Source: Pseudomonadota bacterium (GTDB taxonomy: Bacteria; Pseudomonadota; Alphaproteobacteria; Rhizobiales; Rhizobiaceae). From it: a stretch of DNA of 8,101 nucleotides. The notes under the pieces are model-generated. The model searched no databases and had not been told where the DNA came from. It saw only the letters and a list, made by a program, of their open reading frames with translations. Shown piece after piece: positions 1 to 7,410 of this stretch. The stretch spans positions 1 through 8,101 of the forward strand of contig JAEXXS010000189.1 in the NCBI GenBank assembly GCA_023451915.1. Reading direction: 5' to 3'. How positions within the stretch are numbered: position 1 is the first letter of the stretch; every line of letters begins with the position of its first letter. The position numbers and the translations under genes are program-made.

Positions 1-2591
1 GCATGGCCCTTCAGTGAATAATCCATATTCACCGGGATCAGATTGGTGACGATACCGAATGTCGGCGCGACGAACATGCTGACGATCAGGAAGGCCTGCC
101 AGACGGCCGCAGCCCCCAGAGGCAGCACGCTCCAGCCGACCACAGCGGCAAGCAACCACAGGATGGGATTCAGCGAACGGCGCAGATTGTCGACCATCTT
201 CCAGCGGGTCGTGGCGCTGACGCCGCGATTGGTGGAGAACAGCCATGGCAGAAGCTGCCAGTCGCCGCGCGCCCAGCGATGGTGGCGCGACACGTCGACA
301 TTATAGCCGGTCGGATAATCTTCCACGACTTCCACGTCGCTGACCAGCGCAGCCCGAGCATAGCCGCCTTCGAGAAGATCGTGGCTGAGAAGCGTGTTTT
401 CCGGCACGCGATCCTTCAGCGCCGCCTCGAAGGCGTCGATGTCGTAGAGCCCCTTGCCGGTGAAGGTGCCTTCACCCAACAGGTCCTGATAGGTGTCGGA
501 AACCGCAAAGACATAAGGGTCGATGCCGCGATTGACAGAGAAGACGCGCTGCAGGAACGACGCCTCATCACCCGTCGTCAGTGACGGCGTGACACGCGGC
601 TGCAAAATGCCATAACCGCGAATGACCTTGCCGGTCTTTTCGTCGATGACCGGGCGGTTCAGCGGATGGCTGAGCTTGCCAGCCAGATTGGTGACGGATT
701 CCGGCGTCAGACGCGTATCGGCGTCCAGCGTCATCACATATTTGATTTCCTTCGGCAGACGATCGTCCGGCGGGAAGAAGCTCGTATCCTGATCGCCGCG
801 CAGAAGCAGGTTCAGCTCGTGCAGCTTGCCGCGCTTGCGCTCCCAGCCCATCCAGCAATTCTGCTTCTCGTTGAACAGACGACGGCGGTGCATGAGGAAG
901 AAGCGCGGCTGGTCGCCGCCCGTATAATGCTCGTTGAGCTTGATGATTTCCTCACGCGCATAATCGTAGATTTCCATATCCGCAGGGGTGACCTCCTGCT
1001 TGGCATCCACCCAGTCGCTGACCAGCGCGAAATAAATCTCGCCGCGCGGATTGGTGAGATAATGGACTTCCAGATTGCGGATCTGCTCGTCGATGGAATC
1101 ACGCGAGGTGATGAAGGTCGGCACCGCAACAAGCGTGCGCGCTTCTGCGGGCAGGCCTTCCTTATATTCGAAACCGATCAGTCGCGTCGGTTGCACAAAC
1201 CACGGCACCAGCGCATTGAACAGCGAATAGGACGCATCCATCGCCGGGAAAATCGCCAAAAGCGTGAACAGCGTGCGCAGATCGGTCGAAAGACCGGCGC
1301 GGATCATGCAGTAATTGACGAGAGCCAAAATGAGGATCGTGAAGATCGCCGTCGGGATGAACAGCCCGAGAAGTCCAAGCCCGCGATAGACGCGCAGCGC
1401 CTTGGTGCCGAACGGCGCCTTATAGCCGCAGACTTTCTCCAGCTCGCTGCGACCGTCGCCCGACAGGTAATAGGCGATGGAGCCCTTGCCTTCGGCTTGC
1501 GGATGGCCTGCCTGCTCGGCGCGCTGTCCTTCCTCGGCCAGCTTGAGGGCTGCCCAGGTGATATCGATTTCGCTCATATCCGAATAGCGGGCGAGCTTTT
1601 CAATCGTCACGCGATAGGCGTTGCGCGAGCGGAAATCGAGGAGTTCGAAATCGCTGTGATCGCGCAGGATCGCATCGACCTCGTTGACGGTTTCGAACCA
1701 GGTTTCCCAATCCACGTCGTCGATGGATTTCAGGCTGCGGATGATGTTGCCCATCGTCACGCCACCAGTGGACTGGCGCGCATGTTCCTCGACGATGGCG
1801 TCTTCCGGGTTGCTGCCCTCCTGCTCCAGAATCCGCTCCAGCCAGCTTGCAGCCGCCGTGGTGTCGGTGGATGCGGAACGCAGACGATAGAGAAGATGCG
1901 TGGCAAAGGTGCTGTCGCGGGCGGCCTGCGCATATTGTGCCAGAACCGAATCGAGTTCTGCACCGTCGGCGACGACGATGCGGTCGGCAGCGGTGTTGGC
2001 GAGATTGCGCATGAGGCGCGCGCGGTCGACGCGCAACGCCAGACGGCGCGCATTTTCGATCAGGAAATAGCGAACGGCGGACGGCAGCGCCCACAATTCA
2101 CCGATCTTGAGCGGCTCGACTTCCTGAAAGCCCTTTACGATGGCCGTCAGGGTTTTCAGCGAGAAATTGCTGTCCGTATGGGCGACATAAAGCCAGGCCA
2201 GCGCGAAAATACGCGGCATTCCCTCAACGGCCTTATAGGGCGGCAGCTGACGAATGAAGCGGCGCGGCAGATCGCGGCGCGCCTGCTGAACATTCTTGTC
2301 GATCTGGTAATGATTATCGAGCAGCCATTGCGCGGCAGGCGTGATGGTTTCACCCGCACGCGACGCAGCGTCGGACGCGCGATAGGCATGCAGGATCAGC
2401 TTGCCGTTTTCGGACAGGCGCTGATCAAACGGAAACGCCAGATAGCCCGGCAGCGGAATATCTTCCCCGCGCGCAACGGAGCTCGCCAGAACACGCAGCT
2501 CGTCTTCCGTCTTGTAAAGCGCCCGAATGGGCGCGGGCTGTTCCGGCGGAATCGGATCAGCAGCACCCTGCCCGGTGGATTTCGGTTCCAT
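1..2591 (-). CDS. cgs: Cyclic beta-1,2-glucan synthase, N-terminal part (runs off left edge)
   Basis: This is the first 863 codons of a very large inner-membrane enzyme that makes cyclic beta-1,2-glucan from UDP-glucose (Brucella Cgs, Sinorhizobium NdvB, Agrobacterium ChvB; full length about 2,800-2,900 residues). Visible order: a soluble N-terminal region (about residues 1-395) containing the stretch KIGELWALPSAVRYFLIENA; two hydrophobic segments at about 400-465; then a GT84 glycosyltransferase domain with MTLDADTRLTP (DxD at 623/625), SHDLLEGG (Asp738) and RHHRW (769-773); then further membrane segments at about 780-860. These acidic residues sit one position below the catalytic residues I recall for Brucella abortus Cgs (D624, D626, D739), which supports the ATG at 2591. 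An AGGA lies 7 nt upstream of it. An in-frame ATG at 2672, preceded by AAGG, would add 27 Ser/Thr-rich residues. The cyclisation and phosphorylase domains lie outside the window. OpgH was considered, but its architecture is different and much shorter. Confidence 0.95.
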   Translation of the reverse strand, partial: MEPKSTGQGAADPIPPEQPAPIRALYKTEDELRVLASSVARGEDIPLPGYLAFPFDQRLSENGKLILHAYRASDAASRAGETITPAAQWLLDNHYQIDKNVQQARRDLPRRFIRQLPPYKAVEGMPRIFALAWLYVAHTDSNFSLKTLTAIVKGFQEVEPLKIGELWALPSAVRYFLIENARRLALRVDRARLMRNLANTAADRIVVADGAELDSVLAQYAQAARDSTFATHLLYRLRSASTDTTAAASWLERILEQEGSNPEDAIVEEHARQSTGGVTMGNIIRSLKSIDDVDWETWFETVNEVDAILRDHSDFELLDFRSRNAYRVTIEKLARYSDMSEIDITWAALKLAEEGQRAEQAGHPQAEGKGSIAYYLSGDGRSELEKVCGYKAPFGTKALRVYRGLGLLGLFIPTAIFTILILALVNYCMIRAGLSTDLRTLFTLLAIFPAMDASYSLFNALVPWFVQPTRLIGFEYKEGLPAEARTLVAVPTFITSRDSIDEQIRNLEVHYLTNPRGEIYFALVSDWVDAKQEVTPADMEIYDYAREEIIKLNEHYTGGDQPRFFLMHRRRLFNEKQNCWMGWERKRGKLHELNLLLRGDQDTSFFPPDDRLPKEIKYVMTLDADTRLTPESVTNLAGKLSHPLNRPVIDEKTGKVIRGYGILQPRVTPSLTTGDEASFLQRVFSVNRGIDPYVFAVSDTYQDLLGEGTFTGKGLYDIDAFEAALKDRVPENTLLSHDLLEGGYARAALVSDVEVVEDYPTGYNVDVSRHHRWARGDWQLLPWLFSTNRGVSATTRWKMVDNLRRSLNPILWLLAAVVGWSVLPLGAAAVWQAFLIVSMFVAPTFGIVTNLIPVNMDYSLKGH

Positions 2592-2982
2592 CGGACTTTC
2601 CTGTTTGGGTGTCTTTGACGGTATATTCTCGGTTGAGGTTGAATTGGAGTGCGAAGAAGACAATTCCGGCATCTGCCTTAACAGCCTTTCCGAAGGGAGG
2701 AGTTATATGCGGCGGTGGATACTATTTCAGTTCAGTTCAGGGAAACGACAGTATCCTTGATCGGTTCCCTGCATGTTGCCCGCATTTGTTCAAAATACGA
2801 CGGCGCATTGTGCTGATATTCAAACCGTTTAAATCGCAACGCACAATTCTTTCCGAACAGTAATGTTGCGTTATAAAATTCTCGGGGTTTTGCAATCCTA
2901 ACATATTGAAATTTAAAATAATACCACCCTAAGTTGGCCAGCAAGAAATTTGCGGCTGCGCTGGCGCATCCAACTCAAGGAC
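2592..2982 (-). promoter_or_regulatory. Upstream region of cgs (promoter and leader, not resolved)
   Basis: About 390 nt between the operon terminator and the cgs start hold no convincing gene. The part from about 2790 to 2950 is clearly richer in A and T than the coding DNA on either side, as expected for a promoter region. One weak minus-strand candidate is TATTAT (2918-2923) with TTGCTG 15 nt upstream, which is shorter spacing than usual, so I do not assert it. A 70-codon frame here (2732-2944) begins at TTG and has no family resemblance. Nearer the gene are an imperfectly understood inverted repeat (2717-2756) and a Shine-Dalgarno-like AGGA before the ATG at 2591. Confidence 0.45.
2717..2756. 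repeat. 7-bp inverted repeat enclosing a triple TTCAG direct repeat, cgs leader
   Basis: GGATACT at 2717-2723 is the exact reverse complement of AGTATCC at 2750-2756. The 26-nt interval carries three tandem copies of TTCAG (2726-2740), and TTTC/GAAA (2725-2728 and 2742-2745) could pair inside it. It lies 126-165 nt upstream of the chosen cgs start, so it could be an operator or part of the 5' leader hairpin. The function is unknown and the arms are short enough to arise by chance. Confidence 0.4.
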
Positions 2983-3030
2983 AAAAAAAGCGGCAGTCCG
3001 CGCGCGAATCACCGCGCGGACTGCCGCTTT
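2983..3030 (-). terminator. Rho-independent terminator of the sulfate operon
   Basis: An uninterrupted 18-bp stem (2987-3004 with 3013-3030) closes an 8-nt loop (3005-3012). Read on the minus strand, the GC-rich stem runs straight into seven T residues (A-run 2983-2989 on the plus strand), the textbook form of an intrinsic terminator for transcripts coming from cysA. In the plus direction the stem is followed only by a broken T-rich stretch, so termination is expected mainly on the minus strand. It sits about 130 nt past the cysA stop and separates the operon from cgs. Confidence 0.92.
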
Positions 3031-3060
3031 GGCTGTGTTTATCGGACTGAAAAACGCTGC

Positions 3061-3164
3061 TTAGAGCGGTTCTGTTAAAACGGAATCGTGGAACCGCTCT
3101 ATCTATTTGTTTTACGCATTATCCGACGCAAAACCGCTACGCACTTTTGCTGGAAACGCTCTAA
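3061..3164. repeat. Dispersed palindromic repeat, Bru-RS-like
   Basis: A 104-bp element with exact 8-bp terminal inverted repeats: TTAGAGCG (3061-3068) and CGCTCTAA (3157-3164). Inside are a perfect 10-bp inverted repeat, AGAGCGGTTC (3063-3072) with GAACCGCTCT (3091-3100), and a second small one, GCAAAA (3128-3133) with TTTTGC (3145-3150). Size, palindromic layout and sequence feel match the Bru-RS repeats known to occur in many copies in Brucella and to serve as IS711 insertion sites. That identification is from memory and was not aligned. Its right end overlaps the last bases of cysA, including the stop codon. It has no coding capacity. Confidence 0.8.
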
Positions 3165-4225
3165 GCCGCCGAAGCCTTCTCCGGTCCGCCTGCGGGGAAC
3201 AGCTTCCAATAGCGCGGACGAAACGCGATGCGGCTTTTCTCCGCAGCCGGGTGTTCGGCTGGAATTTCGATCTCGATGCGCTCACGCGCGCCGCCCACTT
3301 CAAGCTCCACGCGCCGCTTGCCGCCGGAGCGGCGGCTTGCCACCACCGTGCCTGCGATACAGCCGCCGCAACCGTCGAGCAGTTCCACATCATGCGGGCG
3401 GAAAAAGAGTTGCGCCTCGCCATCCGCCGCGCCTGCTGCGGTGAGGCCGATATTGCGATCCGTCAGCCAGACCTCGCCATTCTCGACCCGGACCGGCAGC
3501 GTGCTGGACTCGCCGATAAATCCATAGACGAAAGGGGAGTTCGGATTGTCATAGACCTCATCCGGCGTGCCGACCTGTTCGATCCGCCCCTGGCTCATGA
3601 CCACAACGCGGTCGGCCAGTTCCAGCGCTTCGTCTTGATCATGCGTGACAAAAACCGTGGTGTGGCCGGTCTTGTCGTGAATCTCCCGCAGCCAGCGGCG
3701 CAATTCCTTGCGCACCAGCGCATCGAGCGCCCCGAAAGGTTCGTCGAGCAGCAGAACCTTCGGCTCGATAGCCATAGCGCGGGCAAGCGCAACGCGCTGG
3801 CGCTGGCCGCCGGAAAGCTGGGCGGGATAGCGCTTTTCCAGCCCCTGCAACTGCACAAGATCGAGCAATTCCAGCGCACGGCGGCGGATTTCACCGGAGG
3901 CCGGGCGGGTCGAGCCGGGGCGCACTTTCAGGCCAAAACCGATATTGTCAGCAACCGTCATATGCCGGAACAGTGCATAATGCTGGAACACAAAACCGAC
4001 ATTGCGCTCCTGCACGCTCTTTTGCGAGGCGTCTTCCTCACCGAAGAAAATCGTGCCTTCGGTCGGTGTTTCCAGTCCGGCGATCAGACGCAGCAGCGTC
4101 GTCTTGCCCGAACCGGACGGGCCGAGCAGCGCGATCAGTTCGCCAGACCGGATATCCAGCGACACATTATGCAAAGCCGGAAAACGGGCAAACTCCTTAC
4201 GCACGTCGGCAACACGAACTTCCAT
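3161..4225 (-). CDS. cysA: Sulfate/thiosulfate ABC transporter, ATP-binding protein CysA
   Basis: The 354-residue cytoplasmic ATPase that powers sulfate and thiosulfate import with CysT and CysW. Motifs in order: Walker [10 protein letters not shown] (35-43), Q-loop Gln81 in FQHYALF, signature LSGGQRQR (137-144), Walker B VLLLDEP (157-163), D-loop ALDA (166-169) and switch His195 in VTHDQDE. Residues from about 235 on form the C-terminal beta-rich (TOBE-like) domain typical of CysA; E. coli CysA is about 365 residues. ATG at 4225 is preferred: AAGGA lies just upstream (TTGGGA spacer). A TTG at 4231 would add two residues. It is the last gene of the operon, 87 nt after cysW. The stop codon TAG (3161-3163) lies inside the terminal inverted repeat of the 3061-3164 element, so the extreme C-terminus (SAA) may have been set by insertion of that repeat. 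Confidence 0.96.
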   Translation of the reverse strand: MEVRVADVRKEFARFPALHNVSLDIRSGELIALLGPSGSGKTTLLRLIAGLETPTEGTIFFGEEDASQKSVQERNVGFVFQHYALFRHMTVADNIGFGLKVRPGSTRPASGEIRRRALELLDLVQLQGLEKRYPAQLSGGQRQRVALARAMAIEPKVLLLDEPFGALDALVRKELRRWLREIHDKTGHTTVFVTHDQDEALELADRVVVMSQGRIEQVGTPDEVYDNPNSPFVYGFIGESSTLPVRVENGEVWLTDRNIGLTAAGAADGEAQLFFRPHDVELLDGCGGCIAGTVVASRRSGGKRRVELEVGGARERIEIEIPAEHPAAEKSRIAFRPRYWKLFPAGGPEKASAA

Positions 4226-4263
4226 TCCCAATCCTTCCCCTGCCGCTTCGCGGCCATTTGTCC

Positions 4264-4305
4264 TTGAAGCCGCCCCGGTTTCAACCCCTGAGGTCGGCTT
4301 TTCAA
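4264..4305 (-). other. Stem-loop in the cysW-cysA gap
   Basis: TTGAAGCCG (4264-4272) can pair with CGGCTTTTCAA (4295-4305), giving 9 bp with a two-base bulge and a 22-nt loop, starting 8 nt after the cysW stop. No U-tract follows on the minus strand, so it is not a standard terminator. It occupies the only wide gap in the cysT-cysW-cysA part of the operon and may influence message processing or stability. Pairing is seen in the sequence; the role is inference. Confidence 0.4.
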
Positions 4306-4312
4306 ATTGTCT

Positions 4313-5194
4313 TCAATGCCCGTTGCTGCCCGCCAGCTCATCGCTATAGCGCAGCTCGAGGATGGTCTTGATCGCCAGCGTCAGAAGCGCGAGCAGAGCC
4401 AGAAGCGAGGCCACCGCGAATGCCGCGACGAAGTTATACTCGTTATAGAGAATTTCCACATGCAACGGCATCGTATTGGTGAGACCGCGAATGCGGCCCG
4501 ACACCACCGATACCGCCCCGAACTCACCCATGGCGCGCGCGTTGCAGAGCAGAACGCCATAGAGAAGCCCCCATCTGATATTCGGCAGCGTGACATAGCG
4601 AAATGTTTGCCAGCCATTGGCGCCGAGCGAAATCGCCGCTTCTTCGTCGCCGGTTCCCTGTTCCTGCATCAGCGGGATCAGTTCACGGGCCACGAAGGGA
4701 AAGGTCACGAAAACCGTCGCCAACACGATGCCGGGCACCGCGAACAGGATCTGGATACCGTGCTGCTCCAACCATGGCCCAAGCAGGCTATGGCTGGAGA
4801 AAAGCAGCACGAAGACCAGACCGGAAATGACCGGCGACACCGAAAACGGCAGGTCGATCAGCGTGGTCAACAGCGCCTTGCCCTTGAACTCGAACTTGGC
4901 GATGGCCCAAGCGGCGGCAACACCGAAAACCAGATTGAGCGGCACTGCGATGGCCGCGACCGTCAAGGTGAGCTTGATCGCCGACCAGGCATCCGGCTCC
5001 AGCAAGGCTTCCACATAGGCCGTGGGACCTTTGCGGAACGCTTCCACAAATACCGCAATCACCGGCAGAATGAGGAAGAGCGCCAGAAACGCCAGCGCCA
5101 ACGCAATCAGAATGATGCGCGTGGGCAGGCTTTCGGTGACGGCGCTGCGCCCCGAGCGACTGGCGCGGCCAGTGCCTATTGTGTCATTCGCCAT
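4313..5194 (-). CDS. cysW: Sulfate ABC transporter permease CysW
   Basis: The 293-residue inner-membrane permease that pairs with CysT to form the sulfate channel; the length fits the family (about 290). It has about six hydrophobic segments, starting with [20 protein letters not shown], and the cytoplasmic EAA loop of binding-protein-dependent permeases, [19 protein letters not shown] (near residue 185), which docks on CysA. The motif [15 protein letters not shown] after the loop is typical of sulfate permeases. I chose ATG at 5194 (MANDTIGTG). The open frame extends upstream to 5302, but that part is Cys/Arg/Ser-rich, overlaps cysT, and is not permease-like. The start overlaps the cysT end by 11 nt and has only a weak Shine-Dalgarno, which suggests translational coupling. 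T/W assignment follows gene order and length, as the two permeases are paralogues. Confidence 0.95.
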   Translation of the reverse strand: MANDTIGTGRASRSGRSAVTESLPTRIILIALALAFLALFLILPVIAVFVEAFRKGPTAYVEALLEPDAWSAIKLTLTVAAIAVPLNLVFGVAAAWAIAKFEFKGKALLTTLIDLPFSVSPVISGLVFVLLFSSHSLLGPWLEQHGIQILFAVPGIVLATVFVTFPFVARELIPLMQEQGTGDEEAAISLGANGWQTFRYVTLPNIRWGLLYGVLLCNARAMGEFGAVSVVSGRIRGLTNTMPLHVEILYNEYNFVAAFAVASLLALLALLTLAIKTILELRYSDELAGSNGH

Positions 5195-6050
5195 AGCCGT
5201 ATTTCTTTCTCGAGCGCGCCTGAATGAGATTGATGAACAACAGCATCGCGAAGGAAAGCACCAGCATGATGGTGGCGAGCGCCGTGGCGCCGGCGTAATC
5301 ATATTCCTCCAGTTTGACGACGATCAGAAGCGGCGCGATTTCCGACACGTAGGGCGTGTTGCCGGCAATGAAGATGACCGAGCCATATTCGCCGACGCCG
5401 CGCGCGAAAGCGAGTGCAAAGCCGGTCAGGATCGCAGGCTGAAGGCTGGGCAGAAGCACCCGCCAGATGGTCTGGAACCGCGTCGCGCCAAGCGTCGCCG
5501 CAGCCTCTTCGACCTCACGGCTGATTTCTTCCATGATCGGCTGCACCGTGCGCACCACGAAAGGCAGGCCGATGAAGATCAGCGCGACCACGATGCCGAT
5601 GCGCGTAAACGCGATGCGAATGCCGTAGGGCGCAAAGAGGCTGCCGATCCAGCCATTCGGCGCATAAATCGCGGCCAGCGCAATACCGGCAACCGCCGTT
5701 GGCAGCGCAAAAGGAATATCGACAATCGCGTCGATGAAACGGCGGCCTGGAAAGCGATAGCGAGTCAGGACCCAGGCCAGAATGACGCCGAACACGACAT
5801 TGACCAGCGCGGCGATGAACGCCGTTCCAAAGCTTGTTTCCAGCGCCTTTAACGTGCGTTGATCGGTGAACAGCCGCCAGAAGCCGGAGAAACCGATCTC
5901 GCTTGAGCGCAGCACGAGGGCCGCCAGCGGAATGAGAATGAGAAGGGTCAGATAGGCAACACTGAAACCGAACGTCAGTCCGAAACCTGGAATGACGCTC
6001 GGCTTGCGAAAGTGAGACCCTGCTCTGGCCCGTGCAGGGAGCGAAGACAT
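5184..6050 (-). CDS. cysT: Sulfate ABC transporter permease CysT (CysU)
   Basis: The 288-residue inner-membrane permease, partner of CysW; E. coli CysT/CysU is about 277 residues. A short basic N-terminus is followed by about six membrane segments, the first being around [17 protein letters not shown]. The characteristic [14 protein letters not shown] stretch and the EAA loop [19 protein letters not shown] (about residues 180-200) are present, followed by [16 protein letters not shown], a hallmark of sulfate permeases. It starts at ATG 6050. A GGGA lies about 15 nt upstream, farther than ideal, so translation initiation may be modest. It follows sbp by 125 nt containing two stem-loops, and its last codons overlap the cysW start. 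Confidence 0.95.
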   Translation of the reverse strand: MSSLPARARAGSHFRKPSVIPGFGLTFGFSVAYLTLLILIPLAALVLRSSEIGFSGFWRLFTDQRTLKALETSFGTAFIAALVNVVFGVILAWVLTRYRFPGRRFIDAIVDIPFALPTAVAGIALAAIYAPNGWIGSLFAPYGIRIAFTRIGIVVALIFIGLPFVVRTVQPIMEEISREVEEAAATLGATRFQTIWRVLLPSLQPAILTGFALAFARGVGEYGSVIFIAGNTPYVSEIAPLLIVVKLEEYDYAGATALATIMLVLSFAMLLFINLIQARSRKKYGYGE

Positions 6051-6087
6051 GCTGTTGTTTTGTTCCCTTTTTTATTGGCTGCAAATA

Positions 6088-6111
6088 TCAGCGTCGGTTC
6101 CGACCGGCTGA
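6088..6111 (-). other. Short stem-loop in the sbp-cysT gap
   Basis: TCAGC (6088-6092) pairs with GCTGA (6107-6111), and GTCGG (6093-6097) with CCGAC (6100-6104), leaving a two-base bulge and a very tight loop. It lies between the larger stem-loop at 6135-6165 and the cysT start, on the cysT 5' side. It lacks a U-tract. Function unknown. Confidence 0.35.
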
Positions 6112-6134
6112 CTGTGCTTTTTATCGGCGCTTAA

Positions 6135-6165
6135 TGGGAAAGCCGTATTGATCGCGGCTTTCCCA
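6135..6165 (-). other. Stem-loop after sbp: likely mRNA-stabilising or attenuating hairpin
   Basis: TGGGAAAGCCG (6135-6145) and CGGCTTTCCCA (6155-6165) form a perfect 11-bp stem with a 9-nt loop, beginning 10 nt after the sbp stop codon (minus strand). The next minus-strand bases are TTAAGCG rather than a T-run, so full Rho-independent termination is unlikely. Hairpins right after the binding-protein gene are common in ABC import operons (the malE-malF gap is a known case), where they protect the upstream message from 3' exonucleases and leave less message for the permeases. That role is inferred here. Confidence 0.7.
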
Positions 6166-6175
6166 ATGGCTGCCC

Positions 6176-7216
6176 TTATTTGCCCGGCTTGTAGATCTGG
6201 TCGAACGTGCCCCCGTCGCCGAAATGATAAGGCTGCGCCTTGGCCCAACCGCCGAAAATCGGATCGTCGATGGTAACGAGCTTCAGGTCTGGAAGCTTGC
6301 GCTGCTGGTCGGCCGGGATGAGGTCCGGCTTCGACGGACGGTAGAAATGCTTGGCTGCGATCGCCTGACCTTCCGGCGAATAGAGGTATTCGAGATAGGC
6401 CTGCGCCAGCTTGGTGGTGCCGTTTTCCTCGGCGTTCTTGTCGACAACGGCGACCGGCGGTTCGGCCAGGATCGACTGCGGCGGCACGACGATGTCGAAC
6501 GCATCCTGGCCGAATTCGGCCACGGAAAGATAGGCTTCGTTTTCCCAGGCGAGCAACACATCGCCCAGCTGTCGCTGCACGAAGCTGGTCGTTGCGCCGC
6601 GCGCGCCGGTATCCAGCACCGGCACATGGCGGAACAGATCGGCGATGTAATCCTTGATCTTCTGTTCGTCGCCGCCATACTGCTTATAAGCCCAGGCCCA
6701 GGCGGCAAGATAGTTCCAGCGCGCTCCGCCGGAAGTCTTCGGGTTTGGCGTGATGACTTCCACGCCATCCTTCACCAGATCGCCCCAGTCCTTGATGGCC
6801 TTGGGGTTACCCTTGCGTACCAGGAAAACAATCGTGGACGTATAAGGCGAGGAATTGTTTGGAAGGCGCTTGCGCCATTCCTTGTCGATCTTGCCGGTGC
6901 GCGATGCAATCGCGTCGATATCGCTTTCGAGCGCCAGCGTGACCACATCGGCCTTGACGCCATCGATCACCGAACGGGCCTGCGCGCCCGAACCGCCGTG
7001 CGATGCACGGATGGTGACGGTTTCGCCGGTTTCCTTCTTCCAATGCGCCGCAAAGGCCGCATTGTAATCCTTGTAGAGCTCACGCGTCGGATCGTAGGAC
7101 ACGTTCAGAAGTGTTTGATCCGCGTGGCTCGCCTGAACGGTTCCGGCCAGCGATGCCGCTGCCACCAACGCCGCCAAAGTGAGCGAAAGTCTCGATAATT
7201 TCACGACCGCCTCCAT
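6176..7216 (-). CDS. sbp: Periplasmic sulfate-binding protein
   Basis: A 346-residue secreted receptor that delivers sulfate to CysTWA. The N-terminus is a Sec signal peptide: basic KLSR, then hydrophobic [14 protein letters not shown], ending in ASHA before [16 protein letters not shown]. Stretches shared with E. coli/Salmonella Sbp include [90 protein letters not shown] and GGTFDQI. The GGARWN, TGARG and AWENE regions line the sulfate pocket in that family. Start choice is open: ATG 7216 (AAGGA 4 nt upstream) or GTG 7204, which has a stronger GGAGG 5 nt upstream and gives a more usual short n-region. A GTG at 7237 is less likely. It is first in the operon. Sbp and CysP are paralogues; the [12 protein letters not shown] start fits Sbp. 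Confidence 0.95.
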   Translation of the reverse strand: MEAVVKLSRLSLTLAALVAAASLAGTVQASHADQTLLNVSYDPTRELYKDYNAAFAAHWKKETGETVTIRASHGGSGAQARSVIDGVKADVVTLALESDIDAIASRTGKIDKEWRKRLPNNSSPYTSTIVFLVRKGNPKAIKDWGDLVKDGVEVITPNPKTSGGARWNYLAAWAWAYKQYGGDEQKIKDYIADLFRHVPVLDTGARGATTSFVQRQLGDVLLAWENEAYLSVAEFGQDAFDIVVPPQSILAEPPVAVVDKNAEENGTTKLAQAYLEYLYSPEGQAIAAKHFYRPSKPDLIPADQQRKLPDLKLVTIDDPIFGGWAKAQPYHFGDGGTFDQIYKPGK

Positions 7217-7225
7217 TGTTTCCTT
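7204..7225 (-). promoter_or_regulatory. Two ribosome-binding site/start pairs for sbp
   Basis: Read on the minus strand, AAGGA (7221-7225) precedes ATG 7216 by 4 nt, and GGAGG (7210-7214) precedes the in-frame GTG 7204 by 5 nt. The second Shine-Dalgarno overlaps the first start codon, so ribosomes at one site would block the other. The two products differ by only four residues at the front of the signal peptide. Confidence 0.55.
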
Positions 7226-7410
7226 TGGGCCCCCCACGGGTATCCCTAGTAGCCATTGGTCAGGACAGTATCAGAGGTCTTTGACGACAGGATGCCACAA
7301 CCTCACCGAAATTTAAAACGGCTTCGAAAAATCTGCTCCCTTTTATGGGCGTTTCGGGGATATTTTTTCCGGCGCCCTAACAAAACGCGCCGGGCGGTAG
7401 CATCATAAAC
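7217..7410 (-). promoter_or_regulatory. Leader and promoter region of the sulfate operon
   Basis: This 194-nt gap should contain the promoter of sbp-cysTWA and the 3' end of the upstream gene. I see no clean -35/-10 pair. The minus-strand stretch just before the start (7229-7260) is unusual: GGCTACTAGGGATACCC followed by a run of six G and then CCC, allowing several competing GGG/CCC pairings close to the Shine-Dalgarno. A 7-bp stem, CCGGCGC (7369-7375) with GCGCCGG (7387-7393), lies 18 nt after the upstream gene's stop but is followed by A residues, so it is not a standard terminator. Confidence 0.45.

Noticed and set aside
1..2591. OpgH/MdoH glucosyltransferase identity
   Set aside because: The N-terminal 400 residues and the KIGELWALPS, SHDLLEGG and RHHRW context fit cyclic beta-1,2-glucan synthase; the frame is also still open at 863 codons.
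666..2618. 650-codon plus-strand open frame opposite cgs
   Set aside because: It is antisense to a clearly recognisable glucan synthase; the frame stays open because of the GC-rich codon pattern of the real gene. Its translation has no recognisable domain.
2732..2944. 70-codon minus-strand frame upstream of cgs
   Set aside because: It starts at TTG, lies in the AT-rich promoter region, has no ribosome site I trust and resembles nothing I know.
3107..4267. 386-codon plus-strand open frame opposite cysA
   Set aside because: The opposite strand encodes all ABC ATPase motifs; the plus-strand product is an Arg/Gln/His-rich shadow that also runs through the repeat element.
5195..5302. Upstream extension of cysW to an earlier start
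   Set aside because: The added residues are Cys/Arg/Ser-rich, overlap cysT out of frame, and would make the protein too long; ATG 5194 matches the family length.
4307..5852. Long plus-strand frames opposite cysW and cysT (4307-5227 and 5022-5852)
   Set aside because: Their products are low-complexity, charged (Arg, Gln, Asp, Glu, His) sequences, as expected for antisense of membrane-protein genes.
6224..7198. 324-codon plus-strand frame opposite sbp
   Set aside because: Antisense shadow of a well-supported binding-protein gene.
7369..7393. Hairpin after the DUF218 gene as a terminator
   Set aside because: Only 7 bp with an 11-nt loop, followed by A rather than T residues on the transcribed strand.
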